Origin: Acidobacteriota bacterium
GTDB taxonomy: Bacteria; Acidobacteriota; Blastocatellia; Pyrinomonadales; Pyrinomonadaceae
Direction of reading: 5' to 3'
Assembly (NCBI GenBank): GCA_020199995.1
Contig: JAIVJM010000010.1
Span: 1 to 42,654 of the forward strand
DNA length: 42,654 bases
A program made the position numbers and the translations under genes. The notes under the pieces are model-generated. The model made no database searches. It saw only the letters and a list, made by a program, of their open reading frames with translations, and was not told the DNA's origin. Below, piece by piece: positions 7,858 to 16,452 of the stretch (position 1 is its first letter; each line of letters opens with the position of its first letter).

Positions 7858-9954
7858 CTAGCGACGCCTCGCGTTGCGCGGCGCGGGCGCGGGTGTGGCG
7901 GCGAGGAGGCCGGGGTCGTACATGGCGCTCCACGAGAGGCGCTGGCGCATGAAGTCGCGTGGGTAGGAGATACGGACGGAGGTGACGCGGCCCGCGCGGT
8001 CGAAGGCGGGCGTCAGTTCGGGGTTGATGCCCGCCCAGTAGGTTGGGAGGCCGAGCCGCTTGTAGCGGGCCACGACCTCGTCGCGCACCTTCGGGTCGAA
8101 GCGGATGCCGTACTTTTCGACGAGCGCCTTTCCGGCCTCGTAGTCGCCCTCGGCCTTGATGCGCATCAGCTCAGAGAGGAGCTGCCCCACGCCTTCGCGC
8201 ATCTTGTCGAAATCTTTAATCACGACGTAGCGCTTGCCGTCGCGCTTCGTGACGACCTCAATCGCGCCGCTCTGGTCCATGATGTAGCCGGCGATGAGCT
8301 GGCGGTTGCGCTGGTGGTCTTCCTCGATCTGGTCGCCCTCGGTGGTCGAGCGCAGCTGCGTGAGCATGACGCGCGCCGCCGAGTAATACATCGCCTTCGC
8401 GACATCAGGGTGCGAGACGAGCCCCAGCTCGCGCAGCTTCGGGTCGGAGACGTTCCAGAGCGCCATCAGGTCGGCGCGCGCTTCTTCCAGCGTCGAGTAG
8501 TATTCCTTGAGGTAGAAGGCGGGCTCGCGCGTGAGGCGCGGGCTGAGCTTGCCGGAGCCGTGGCCGATCACTTCGTGGAGCGCGGTATGGAGGTTCTCGG
8601 CCTCTTCGCCGTAGCGGCGCACGATGCGCAGCTCTTCGGGCGACGAGGCGAACTCCGCGAGCGCGGTCGTGCCCGTGGCGCGCGCGAAGGCGCGCGACGA
8701 GCCCGTGATGAGAAAGCTCTTCGTCCCGTATTTTTCCTGCACCTCGCGCTCGTTCGGCAGGTTGACGCCGACGGTCGAGATGCCAAAGTCGCCGTTCTCG
8801 GCCAACATCTCGACGGCGACGGCCAGCGGCGGCTTGACGCCCTGCTTCTTGTATTCGTCCTTCCACGGCGCGCGGTTCTCGAAATACTGCGCGTTGTCGG
8901 CGAGCTTGAGCATGACGTGGTTGACCGCGTCGTCAGTCACCGAGACGAAGCCCTGCATCGCGCCCTTCGCGCCGCGCGGGTCGCGGTAGACCTCGACGAA
9001 GCCGTTCGAGAAATCAACCGTCACATTGTTCTGCACCCACAGCTCGCCGACGCGCAACCAGTCCTTCGGGTCGCCCGTCCGGTAATAGCGGACGAGCGCA
9101 TCAATCACCTCCCGCTGTCCCGGCTCGGCGTAAGGCTTGGCCTGCTCAAGAAAGCCGATGGCCTTCGTGAGTTGCTCGGCGTAGAGGCCGGGCGCGACGC
9201 TTCCGTCCGGCGTGCCCGCGCGGTAGACCTGTTCGACCAGACGCCCGTCCGGCATCTTCACGACGCGCGAGTTTAAGGGGTTCTGCTCCTGAAAATTTTT
9301 GAGGTCTTCCATGCTCACGCCGCGGTAGAGGTTGACGGCGCTGGCCTGAAGGATGTCGAGCCCGGCGCGCGGGCTCTTGGCCGTGGACATCGGCTCAAAG
9401 CTCGGGTCGAAGAGCGACTGGCGCAGTTCGCCAAGCTCGCGCCGGAACTCCGCGGGCGTCATCATCAGCCCGCCGTTGCGGATCGCCTGCAAGCCCGCCG
9501 CTTCCAGCTCCCGAGACGTAAACTCGGGGAGGAACTTCTGCGACGTGTAGCCGTTGTGGTTGCCCGTGTTGGCCCAGAAGAGCTTGGCGAAGTCCGTCAT
9601 CTTTTTGAGCGCCGCGGGCCGCACGCCGCGTGGGTGCGCGACGACGGCTTCGAGGATGCGCTTCTGGCGGAGCCCGAAGCGCGACATCTGGTCGTAGATG
9701 ATCGGGTCAATCGCGATTGACGCCCGGCTCAGGTAATAGCAGAGCGCCTGCTGCCGCGGCGTGAGCTTGCGGAAGCTCTCGGCTTCGAGCTGGAGGATGC
9801 CGGTCGAGCCGACGCGCTCGACGAGCGAACTGCCGCCGCGCGCCGCCTCGCCTTGCGCGCGCGCGGGTCTTTGCGCCAGCGCCACGGGGCCGGGAGCCGA
9901 AATGGAGGCGATGAAGAGGAGAGTGGCAAAGAAGAAACGCGCAGTTGATTTCAA
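7858..9954 (-). CDS. Secreted M49-family zinc peptidase (dipeptidyl peptidase III-like)
   Basis: 698 residues if started at TTG 9954. Zinc-site motifs of family M49 are present: HEVIGHG with His460, Glu461 and His465, and the second motif EEARAD at 490-495. DPP III removes dipeptides from the N-termini of short peptides; this bacterial form starts with a signal peptide (KSTARFFFATLLFIASISAPGPVALAQ), so it should act in the periplasm or outside. The start is chosen because a GGAGG site lies 7 bases upstream and the signal sequence follows at once; an in-frame reading open to 10158 would run through hairpin H3 and is unlikely. The length fits the family. The gene stands alone on its strand. Confidence 0.88.
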   Translation of the reverse strand: MKSTARFFFATLLFIASISAPGPVALAQRPARAQGEAARGGSSLVERVGSTGILQLEAESFRKLTPRQQALCYYLSRASIAIDPIIYDQMSRFGLRQKRILEAVVAHPRGVRPAALKKMTDFAKLFWANTGNHNGYTSQKFLPEFTSRELEAAGLQAIRNGGLMMTPAEFRRELGELRQSLFDPSFEPMSTAKSPRAGLDILQASAVNLYRGVSMEDLKNFQEQNPLNSRVVKMPDGRLVEQVYRAGTPDGSVAPGLYAEQLTKAIGFLEQAKPYAEPGQREVIDALVRYYRTGDPKDWLRVGELWVQNNVTVDFSNGFVEVYRDPRGAKGAMQGFVSVTDDAVNHVMLKLADNAQYFENRAPWKDEYKKQGVKPPLAVAVEMLAENGDFGISTVGVNLPNEREVQEKYGTKSFLITGSSRAFARATGTTALAEFASSPEELRIVRRYGEEAENLHTALHEVIGHGSGKLSPRLTREPAFYLKEYYSTLEEARADLMALWNVSDPKLRELGLVSHPDVAKAMYYSAARVMLTQLRSTTEGDQIEEDHQRNRQLIAGYIMDQSGAIEVVTKRDGKRYVVIKDFDKMREGVGQLLSELMRIKAEGDYEAGKALVEKYGIRFDPKVRDEVVARYKRLGLPTYWAGINPELTPAFDRAGRVTSVRISYPRDFMRQRLSWSAMYDPGLLAATPAPAPRNARRR

Positions 9955-9961
9955 GTTCAAA

Positions 9962-9966
9962 CCTCC
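9962..9966 (-). promoter_or_regulatory. Ribosome binding site deciding the TTG start of the M49 peptidase
   Basis: GGAGG on the minus strand lies 7 bases before TTG 9954. No ATG with comparable spacing exists, and the signal peptide begins immediately after. Confidence 0.6.
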
Positions 9967-10014
9967 ATCGCAACTCGTCTTAATCTGTCTGGGAGCGACG
10001 ACAGTATGCCACTT

Positions 10015-10094
10015 CCAGTCTGGAGTCTGAAGTCTGGAGTCCGGAGTCAATGACAAGTTTTTCTTCCGGCTCCAGACTCCAGACTCCAGACTCT
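10015..10094. repeat. Heptad hairpin H3 (GAGTCTG type)
   Basis: Left arm about five tandem 7-mers of form AGTCTGG/AGTCTGA/AGTCCGG (10015-10050); right arm CTCCAGA repeated (10070-10092) is their complement; the loop is ATGACAAGTTTTTCT. It lies between the divergent starts of the M49 peptidase and the membrane glycosyltransferase. Confidence 0.85.
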
Positions 10095-10182
10095 CTTTCC
10101 CCGGCGGGTGGCGCAAACGCTTGGAATCGTCCATAATGACGCCCTTTTGCGGGAACACTCAGGGGAGCCGCGCCCCTTCAGG

Positions 10183-11961
10183 ATGAAGCAGGAAGACACC
10201 GACACAAGTGTGGAAACGACCGCGAGCGGCTTCTTCGTCCGCCGCCGCGCGGCGCTGCTCTGCGCGCTGCTGCTCACGCTGATGGCCGCGAACATGCTCT
10301 CGGTCGTCCGCCGCAAGAGCCTCACGGTGGACGAGCCGCTCCTCATCGCCGCCGGGTACTATCACCTCACGGCTGGAGACTTCCGCCCGGTCAACGAGCA
10401 CCCGCCGTTTGCGAAGGTGCTCGGCGCGCTGCCCATCGTCTTGATGGAAACGCAAGCGCCCGCGATTGATTCGCGCCCGCATCCGGATTACGACTACTTC
10501 CTCGGCCTCTTTCATGAATTCTGGCTCGCCAACGATGCGCGCTACGAGACGCTGGCCTTCTGGTCACGCGTGCCTCTGGTCGCGGTCACGCTCCTGCTGG
10601 GCGTGCTCGTCTACGCCGTCGCGCGCCGGATGTGGAATGAACGCGTCGCGCTCTTCGCCGTCGCGCTCTACAGTTTCGAGCCGACCGTGCTGGCGCACGG
10701 GCGCGTCGTGCAGACCGACATCCCCTCGGCCTTCGCCTACCTTCTGTTTTCCTTCGTGCTCTACGGATACCTGCGCGCGCCCGCGCCGCGCCGCGCCGCG
10801 CTCGTCGGACTCACCGCCGGGCTCGCCGTCGTCACGAAGTTCTCGATGGTGGTGCTCGGCCCCGTGCTCTGTGTGGTCTTCGTCGCGCTCTTCCTCGTCG
10901 GGCCGCGGCGCGGGCTCGGGCGGCGCGGCGCGCTCGCCTCGCAGGCCGTAGTCGTCGCGCTCGCCGCCGTGCTGGCCGTCAACGCCGCCTACTTCTTCCG
11001 CCAGCGCGAGCCTGAACCATACAACTTTTCCCTGACGAGAATCGGGCTCTCGGAAGGGATGGACGCGACCTTGCGCGGGCCGCTCGCGTTCGGCCACCTC
11101 GCGCTCCAGAAAATCTTCCCCGTGGATTTCGTCTCGGGTGTTGACTGGCAGCTCGCGCACAACCGCGACGGGCATCCGGCAGGGCTGCTCGGGCAGCACA
11201 GCCGTCACGGCTGGTGGTATTACTTCCCCGTGGCCTTCGCGCTCAAGACGCCGCTCCCGTTCCTCCTGCTCTCGATGGCGTCAATCGTGTGGGCGCTGTG
11301 GATGCTCTTCAGGCGGCGCGGGCCGCAAGGCCGGCTGCTCTTCCTGCTCGTCCCGCTCGCGCTCTTCACGCTGCTCGTGATGCAGAGCAAGATCAACATC
11401 GGCGTCCGCTATTTTCTCCCAGCCTTCCCGTTCCTCTTGATCGCTGCGGGCGCGTTCCTCGACTGGCTGCTCGGACGATTCCCGCGGCGCAAGGGGGCGG
11501 CGCTCGCGCTCGCGGCGGTCTTGCTCGGGTGGGTGGGGATTGAAGCCGTGCGGGCTTACCCCGACCACATGAGCTACATGAATCAGCTTGCACGGGGCCG
11601 CCCGCACTGGTATTACCTTTCGGACTCGAACGTCGAGTGGGGCGACGACATCCGCGATCTGGCGTTATACTTGCGCGAGCGCGGCGAAACGCGCATCGGC
11701 GCGGCGCTCCTCAACTGGCAGGTGCTCGAACACTATCGCGTAGAGCAGGCGTCAATCTTCACGCCGCCCGGCATCGCGTCCGAAGAGACGCGCTATGTCG
11801 CCATAGGCGCAAGCCTCCTCAATGGCTCGACCGTCCCCGGCGGGATTGACGGCGTCCAACTCACTGAAGAGCAGAGGGTCAACTACTTCGACCAGTACCG
11901 GCGGCGCACGCCGGAGAAGATTTTCGGAAACTCGATTTATCTCTATCGCATGAAGGAATGA
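10183..11961 (+). CDS. Integral membrane glycosyltransferase, GT39/ArnT-like (GT-C fold)
   Basis: 592 residues from ATG 10183, with a short cytoplasmic N-terminus and about eleven transmembrane segments. The first loop carries KSLTVDEPLLIAAGYYHL, with the acidic pair expected of GT-C catalysts, then NEHPPFAKVLGALP, a typical ArnT/PMT-like loop. TDIPSAFAYLLF and SKINIGVRYFLPAFPFLL occur in later loops. It should use a polyprenyl-phosphate sugar and glycosylate lipid, protein or glycan at the outer face. The next gene encodes a polyprenol-phosphate mannose synthase, a likely donor supplier. A longer reading from 10108 would add 25 residues without known similarity. Confidence 0.82.
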   Translation: MKQEDTDTSVETTASGFFVRRRAALLCALLLTLMAANMLSVVRRKSLTVDEPLLIAAGYYHLTAGDFRPVNEHPPFAKVLGALPIVLMETQAPAIDSRPHPDYDYFLGLFHEFWLANDARYETLAFWSRVPLVAVTLLLGVLVYAVARRMWNERVALFAVALYSFEPTVLAHGRVVQTDIPSAFAYLLFSFVLYGYLRAPAPRRAALVGLTAGLAVVTKFSMVVLGPVLCVVFVALFLVGPRRGLGRRGALASQAVVVALAAVLAVNAAYFFRQREPEPYNFSLTRIGLSEGMDATLRGPLAFGHLALQKIFPVDFVSGVDWQLAHNRDGHPAGLLGQHSRHGWWYYFPVAFALKTPLPFLLLSMASIVWALWMLFRRRGPQGRLLFLLVPLALFTLLVMQSKINIGVRYFLPAFPFLLIAAGAFLDWLLGRFPRRKGAALALAAVLLGWVGIEAVRAYPDHMSYMNQLARGRPHWYYLSDSNVEWGDDIRDLALYLRERGETRIGAALLNWQVLEHYRVEQASIFTPPGIASEETRYVAIGASLLNGSTVPGGIDGVQLTEEQRVNYFDQYRRRTPEKIFGNSIYLYRMKE

Positions 11962-11968
11962 TAAAGCC

Positions 11969-12029
11969 GTGAATCGTGAATCGTCGGAATAGACTTTCTC
12001 TCATCATGATTTACGATTCACGATTGACG
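11969..12029. repeat. Heptad hairpin H4 (GTGAATC type)
   Basis: Arms GTGAATCGTGAATCGTC (11969-11985) and ACGATTCACGATTGACG (12013-12029) are heptad repeats complementary over most of their length. The element separates two rightward, probably cotranscribed glycosylation genes. Confidence 0.8.
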
Positions 12030-12055
12030 TTTTTTCTTCCCCCGGTTGAACGCGA

Positions 12056-12829
12056 ATGAATAACGACCGCACGCTCATCATCGTGCCGACTTACAACGAG
12101 CGCGAAAACGTCCCCGGCCTCGTCGCGCAGATTCTCGGCGTCGCCCCCGACGCCGACGTCCTCCTGCTCGACGACGACTCGCCGGACGGGACGGCGCAAC
12201 TCGCCGCCGAGCTCTTCGCCGGCGAGCCGCGCTTCCGCGTCCTGCGCCGCAAGGGGCTCCAGCGCGGCTACGGGCGCAGCATCATTGACGGCTACCGGAG
12301 CGCGCTCGAAGGCGGCTACGCGCGCGTCGTCCAGATGGACGCCGACTTCTCGCACGACCCGGCCTCGATTCCCGCGCTCATCGAGGCCAGCCGCGCGGCG
12401 GACGTGGCCATCGGCTCGCGCTACTGCGAGGGCGGCGGGATTCGCAACTGGCCCCTGCGCCGCAGGCTCCTGAGCCGCTTCGCCAACCGCTACGTGAGCG
12501 CCATCACGGGCCTCCGCGTCAGCGACGCCACAACGGGCTTCCGCTGCTACGCGCGGCGCGCTATCCGGCACCTCCTCGAAGGACGGATCGTCGCCGAAGG
12601 CTACGCCTTTCTCGTCGAGGCGACCTACCGCGCGCAGAAAGAGGGGCTCCGCATCATCGAAGTCCCGATCACCTTCACCGACCGCCGCGAGGGCCAGTCG
12701 AAGATTTCCCGCGCCGTCATCTTCGAGTCCGTCCTCATGCCGTGGCGTCTGCGCTTCGCGCGCCGCCGCGGTGGAGACGACAACACGCACCTCCTCAGCC
12801 CCACCGGCGACGAAGTCACTCCCGACTAA
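12056..12829 (+). CDS. Polyprenol-phosphate mannose synthase (GT2, DPM1-like)
   Basis: A 257-residue cytoplasmic GT2 enzyme. It begins TLIIVPTYNERENVPGLV, continues with LLLDDDSPDGTAQLA, then the metal-binding QMDADFSHDPASIPAL (Asp95 and Asp97), GSRYCEGGGIRNWPL, and the family-specific SDATTGFRCY and FTDRREGQSKIS. These define the DPM1/Ppm1 group, which moves mannose (or glucose) from a nucleotide sugar to polyprenyl phosphate. The length equals that of stand-alone catalytic forms without the membrane GtrA-like tail. It follows the GT-C transferase by 94 bp, and together they make a donor-synthesis and transfer pair. The exact sugar cannot be read from sequence. Confidence 0.92.
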   Translation: MNNDRTLIIVPTYNERENVPGLVAQILGVAPDADVLLLDDDSPDGTAQLAAELFAGEPRFRVLRRKGLQRGYGRSIIDGYRSALEGGYARVVQMDADFSHDPASIPALIEASRAADVAIGSRYCEGGGIRNWPLRRRLLSRFANRYVSAITGLRVSDATTGFRCYARRAIRHLLEGRIVAEGYAFLVEATYRAQKEGLRIIEVPITFTDRREGQSKISRAVIFESVLMPWRLRFARRRGGDDNTHLLSPTGDEVTPD

Positions 12830-12846
12830 GAATCAACCGAAGATTA

Positions 12847-13013
12847 GCCACAGAGGCACCGCAGGCACAGAGGATAAAGGAAGAAGGAAAGAAATTTGTT
12901 TAGAGGCAGCATCAGAGGTTTTCTTTAACCTCGCCGCTGCTCCGAGATAGGCTTTCATCTCTCAACTCTCCCTCAACGCATCATCTTTCTTCTTCTCTCT
13001 GTGCCTCGGCGGC
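12847..13013. repeat. Dispersed inverted-repeat element, copy A (~167 bp)
   Basis: The ends are imperfect inverted repeats: GCCACAGAGGCACCGCAGGC on the left and CTCTGTGCCTCGGCGGC on the right. The interior is AG-rich on the left and CT-rich on the right (TCAACTCTCCCTCAACG, ATCATCTTTCTTCTT). The same sequence, inverted, occurs at 31312-31489. No coding capacity and no obvious target duplication were seen. Copy A sits just upstream of the promoter of the lipoprotein gene. Confidence 0.8.
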
Positions 13014-13039
13014 AAATTTTCCTGTTCCGAATTCTTCTA

Positions 13040-13068
13040 TTGACTATCCGCCCGGTTTGGCATAGAAC
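13040..13068 (+). promoter_or_regulatory. Candidate sigma-70 promoter of the lipoprotein gene
   Basis: TTGACT (13040-13045) and TAGAAC (13063-13068) are spaced by 17 bases. They lie immediately after repeat copy A and about 38 bases before the ATG. The -35 box is good and the -10 box moderate. Confidence 0.45.
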
Positions 13069-13105
13069 CCACACGCTCGAACATCTTTCCCGTGGAGTTC
13101 CCGTT

Positions 13106-14065
13106 ATGAAACGAATCATTGTGCTCGCCGCGCTGCTCGCCGCCGCGTCGGCCTGCGCCCCCGCCGAACAAGCGAATACGAACAACTCCAACCTCGCCGC
13201 CGCCAATGCCAACAACGCGGCGACGCCGCAAGCCTCGCCAGCCTCGGTCTCCGACGCCGACATTATCGCGCAGGAGCGACAATTGCTGGACGCCCTCAAG
13301 GCGAAGAACTGGGACGCTTTCGCCGCCAAGCTCGCCGACGACCAAATCTACGTCTCGGGCGAGGGCGTCTACGACAAGTCGCAGTCGGTCGAAGGCGTGA
13401 AGAAGACCGACTTTAAAGAGTTCACGACCTCCGACATGAAGGTCTTGAAGCTCGGCCAGAACGCGGCGGTTCTGACTTATACCAATGTCGCCAAGGGAAC
13501 CTACGAAGGGAAGCCGCTGCCCGACACCCCCTCGCGCGACACCTCCATCTGGGTCAACCGCGGCGGCAAGTGGCTCGCCGTCTTCCATCAGGAGACCTAT
13601 GCGCAGCCGCCCGCCACGCCGGGCGCTTCGCCGGGCAACAGCAACAGCGCGTCATCTAACAGCAACACGACCGCGCCCGGCGCGACGGCCTCGCCCGCCG
13701 CCACTGCCGCCGCCGCCCCGGCCAACGTCACCGACGCTGAAAAGCAGGTCTGGGACCTGCTCAAGGCGAAGAACTGGGACGGCTTCGCGGCCTTCATCAC
13801 GAGCGACTTCGTGGAGGTCGAGCCGGAGGGCGTCACCGACAAGGCCGGATCGGTCGCGGGCGTCAAGCAGATAGACTTCTCGACCGCCGCACTGAGCGAC
13901 TTCAAAGAGGTGAAGATAGACGCCGACGCTTCCATCCTCACCTACGTCGTCAAGGGGAAGGGCAAGGACTGGCCGCCCAAAGGCGCGCGCCACACCACCG
14001 TCTGGGTCAATCGCGGCGGCAAGTGGCAGGCCGCCTTCCATCAGGGCACGATCATCGAGAGGTGA
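13106..14065 (+). CDS. Lipoprotein with two tandem NTF2-like (DUF4440/SnoaL-type) domains
   Basis: 319 residues. The signal sequence ends in a lipobox, LAAASAC, with lipidated Cys17, so the protein is membrane-attached and extracytoplasmic. After an Asn/Ala-rich linker come two homologous domains: about 50-165 (LLDALKAKNWDAFAAKLADD ... SIWVNRGGKWLAVFHQE) and about 210-319 (DLLKAKNWDGFAAFITSD ... TVWVNRGGKWQAAFHQG), separated by a Ser/Asn/Pro linker. The repeated domain is NTF2-like, a small cone used as an enzyme or a ligand pocket; no function can be named. ATG 13106 is preceded by GGAG at 8 bases. Confidence 0.8.
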   Translation: MKRIIVLAALLAAASACAPAEQANTNNSNLAAANANNAATPQASPASVSDADIIAQERQLLDALKAKNWDAFAAKLADDQIYVSGEGVYDKSQSVEGVKKTDFKEFTTSDMKVLKLGQNAAVLTYTNVAKGTYEGKPLPDTPSRDTSIWVNRGGKWLAVFHQETYAQPPATPGASPGNSNSASSNSNTTAPGATASPAATAAAAPANVTDAEKQVWDLLKAKNWDGFAAFITSDFVEVEPEGVTDKAGSVAGVKQIDFSTAALSDFKEVKIDADASILTYVVKGKGKDWPPKGARHTTVWVNRGGKWQAAFHQGTIIER

Positions 14066-14175
14066 GTAGTAAGCAGTAAGCAGTGAGCGGTAAGCAGTCG
14101 AAGCAATTTCAGATTTGAGATTTCAAATTTGAAATCCGCGCTTTCTTCGACTGCTTGCCGCTCACTGCTTACTGC
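14066..14175. repeat. Heptad hairpin H5 (AGTRAGC type)
   Basis: A 31-bp stem with one mismatch: left 14073-14103, right 14145-14175. It is built of GCAGTAA/GCAGTGA/GCGGTAA units and ends in CGAAG. The loop is itself palindromic, ATTTGAGATTTCAAAT (about 14113-14131). It starts at the base after the lipoprotein TGA and ends 8 bases before the stop of the convergent radical SAM gene, so it probably ends both transcripts. Confidence 0.88.
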
Positions 14176-14183
14176 ACACTCCT

Positions 14184-16364
14184 TCACCCCCACACGCCGG
14201 GAATCCGCGTCGCGCACTTCGGGCAGAGGCCGTCCGCGCCGAGCTTCTGCTTCAGGATGCGGTAGCCGTGGCGCTCGACGAGCAGTTCATCGCACGCGGG
14301 GCAGTAGGTGTTCTCCCAGCGCCCGACCCTGCCGGGCAAATTCCCCGCGTAGACGAATTTGAGCCCGGCGGCGCGCCCTATCTCGCAGGCGCGGACGAGT
14401 TGCTCGGGCGAAGTGTTGGCGTTCTCCGTCATGCGGTAATCCTTGTGAAAGGCCGTCACGTGCCACGGGATGTCTGTAGAGACCGAGGCGATAAAGTCGG
14501 CGGCGCGTTTGAGTTCGTCCTCCGAGTCGTTGAAGTTTGGGATGACGAGCGTCACGACTTCCTCCCAGAAGCCACGCTCGTGAACCATCCGCACCGTCTC
14601 CAGAATGTTGTCCACGACGCCGCCCAACTGCCGGTAGTTGCGTCCGCTCATCGACTTCAGATCAATCTTGTAGCAGTCCGTCCACGGGCGCAGGTAATCC
14701 AACACCTCCGGCGTGGCGTTCCCGTTCGAGATGAAAGCCGTCCGCAATCCCGCCGGCTTCGCCTTCCGGAAAACCTCGACCGCCCACTCCGCCGTAATCA
14801 GCGGCTCGTTGTAACTCGACCCCACCATCCGCGCCCCGTAAGCGCGAGCCATCGCCACCAGCCGCTCCGCCGAAACCTCACGCGGCGCAGTCCCCGCCGA
14901 CTCGTCGCGCAGGGCTTGGCTGGTTAACCAGTTCTGGCAATTACTGGCCGCGAAGAAGCCCGCAAGGTAGTTGTGCTCCTCTTCGACCTCCATGTTGTAA
15001 ACGTCGCCCTTGAACTCGACGAAAGAAACTCCGCGGAGCGGCACAAGGTAAAAATTCTCCGTCTCAATTGCTCGACGTTTGACCGTGCTCGCTTCGTACC
15101 ACAGGACGGTGTATTGATGCGGCGCACGCTTGACTGCACGCCCTTGTACAAAGCCGTCTTCGGGCATCGCAGTGTCGTAGACAGCCGGGAGGTGACCGAG
15201 TTTCAAGGCGAGCCACGCAATACCATATGCCAACTGCCGCGACACGGTCGTGGCGCTGACCTTTCCGTTCGCGTAGCGGTGACCGTCGCCCGTGATATAG
15301 GCGTCGAGAAAAGCGCGGACTATCTCGCGGTGCGCGTCGAACAGCATTCGCGGGACGCGCTTCTCAAGGGAGCGACTGCCCGCGAGACATTTGAAGAGGA
15401 GCGCGGCGGAACTCTTGTTCGCCACCACCGCCAGCGTCGTCGCGCGCTCGACGCGTGACGCCTTCACGCCAAGGCACTCTTCCAGCAGGCGCATTACCTC
15501 CGCGACCAGATGCGTCTCCGCGTGTGAAAAGCTGAAGTTGAGGACGTGACTGTTCGGGCGCTTCTTGTCGCCGCACACGGAACCCTCGGCGCAGTAGTAG
15601 CCGAGCAGCCTCGCCAGGCTCTCGTCGAGCGGGACTGAAAGCGGTATGCCCGGCCCATGCTCGTTAGGGAAACGCACTAAACCGCCCTCGACGAGCGCGC
15701 TGCCCGTGCGCTCGTGCTGTGCGCGCCCGCGCGCCATTTTGCTCCGCACGTGCCGGATGTAAGAAGCGTCTTTCCCAAGCCGCGCCCCGATCTCGCGCGA
15801 AGTCTCACCGCACGCGGTCGCCTCGGATATTTCCTGACGGACAGCCGCAGACAGTTTCCACAGCACGCGGTAAGTAATCTGATAACCGCCCAGTTCTCTC
15901 GCCACATTGACCGTTTGCGCCGACGAAAAAGAGTAGCGGCGGGGAACAGCCAGATAGTGCCGAGTTGTTAGCTGCTCTGCCCGCATGAGTTCGGGCGGGC
16001 GCGCCGCGTCGTCGGTCGCATACAGCCGATGGTCGGGGGTACAGCGCAGCTCGGGTAGGTAGTAAGGGCGAACGACTGCGAGTCGCCCCCGGTAAGCATG
16101 TTTGAAGACTCCGCTGACACTGCGAAGCGTTCCGGAGGCGGCGACGGCGCGCAGGCCTTCCGGATATGCGATCTCCGCGTCGGGCCGCCGGTCAACGCGA
16201 GGGGAGATGCCGCGCTTGCCCTCGCGGATGAGGCAGCGGTGACCGCATGCGTAGCAGCGCAGGTCTTGCGCGGCGGCCACGCGCTCGGTCAACTCCTCAG
16301 CGGCTTCGGTCGTCATCGCGTCCAGAACTTCGGCCATGCTGGCCGAGCGCGCACTCAACGCCAT
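14184..16364 (-). CDS. amrS: AmmeMemoRadiSam system radical SAM enzyme, split by an intein and internally deleted
   Basis: The N-extein (residues 1-53) has CYACGHRCLIREGKRGI, and the C-extein (from codon 14937-14939) begins CQNWLTSQALRDESAG and runs through YNEPLITAEWAVEVFRK, FISNGNATPEVL, CYKIDLKSM and PWHVTAFHKDY to a zinc-ribbon-like tail with CPAC and CPKC. Both match the AmmeMemoRadiSam radical SAM family, an iron-sulfur enzyme of uncertain substrate. The segment normally joining them (C-VR...GCD-HC-Y, about 55 residues, with two cysteines of the CX3CX2C cluster motif) is missing, so even a spliced product would lack an intact cluster site. The gene is either decayed or misassembled. The Memo and AmmeMemoRadiSam A/B partner genes are not nearby. 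Confidence 0.85.
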   Translation of the reverse strand: MALSARSASMAEVLDAMTTEAAEELTERVAAAQDLRCYACGHRCLIREGKRGISPRVDRRPDAEIAYPEGLRAVAASGTLRSVSGVFKHAYRGRLAVVRPYYLPELRCTPDHRLYATDDAARPPELMRAEQLTTRHYLAVPRRYSFSSAQTVNVARELGGYQITYRVLWKLSAAVRQEISEATACGETSREIGARLGKDASYIRHVRSKMARGRAQHERTGSALVEGGLVRFPNEHGPGIPLSVPLDESLARLLGYYCAEGSVCGDKKRPNSHVLNFSFSHAETHLVAEVMRLLEECLGVKASRVERATTLAVVANKSSAALLFKCLAGSRSLEKRVPRMLFDAHREIVRAFLDAYITGDGHRYANGKVSATTVSRQLAYGIAWLALKLGHLPAVYDTAMPEDGFVQGRAVKRAPHQYTVLWYEASTVKRRAIETENFYLVPLRGVSFVEFKGDVYNMEVEEEHNYLAGFFAASNCQNWLTSQALRDESAGTAPREVSAERLVAMARAYGARMVGSSYNEPLITAEWAVEVFRKAKPAGLRTAFISNGNATPEVLDYLRPWTDCYKIDLKSMSGRNYRQLGGVVDNILETVRMVHERGFWEEVVTLVIPNFNDSEDELKRAADFIASVSTDIPWHVTAFHKDYRMTENANTSPEQLVRACEIGRAAGLKFVYAGNLPGRVGRWENTYCPACDELLVERHGYRILKQKLGADGLCPKCATRIPGVWG
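14940..16205 (-). mobile_element. LAGLIDADG-type intein within the radical SAM gene
   Basis: About 420 residues lie between the exteins. The splicing C-terminus is complete: GDVYNMEVEEEHNYLAGF followed by FAASN, then extein Cys (block F, block G His-Asn, +1 Cys). Block B is LRCTPDHRLYAT. A homing endonuclease is visible: LARLLGYYCAEGSV and VRAFLDAYITGDGHR are the two LAGLIDADG-like helices. At the N-end, PDAEIAYPEGLRAVAASG matches the start of block A, but the canonical Cys1 a few residues earlier is absent; the reading goes GKRGI-SPRVDRRPDAEIA. Splicing is therefore doubtful unless the Ser serves as residue 1. The insertion point is the third cluster Cys of the radical SAM motif. The left boundary is approximate. 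Confidence 0.85.
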
Positions 16365-16452
16365 CTCCCTCTCAAGACCTCCTCGGTTTGGAATAAAAAT
16401 GGGGGCTGTCTATACTGTCCCGATTCGCGGCTCGGGCGGTCGTCGTCGTGAC

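Noticed and set aside
7807-9276. 489-residue open frame on the plus strand opposite the M49 gene
   Set aside because: It is antisense to a well-supported gene, with Val/Arg/Asp-rich composition typical of shadow frames in GC-rich DNA and no recognisable motif.
9955-10158. In-frame upstream extension of the M49 peptidase by 68 residues
   Set aside because: It translates through hairpin H3, has no homologous look, and the signal peptide and GGAGG site fix the start at TTG 9954.
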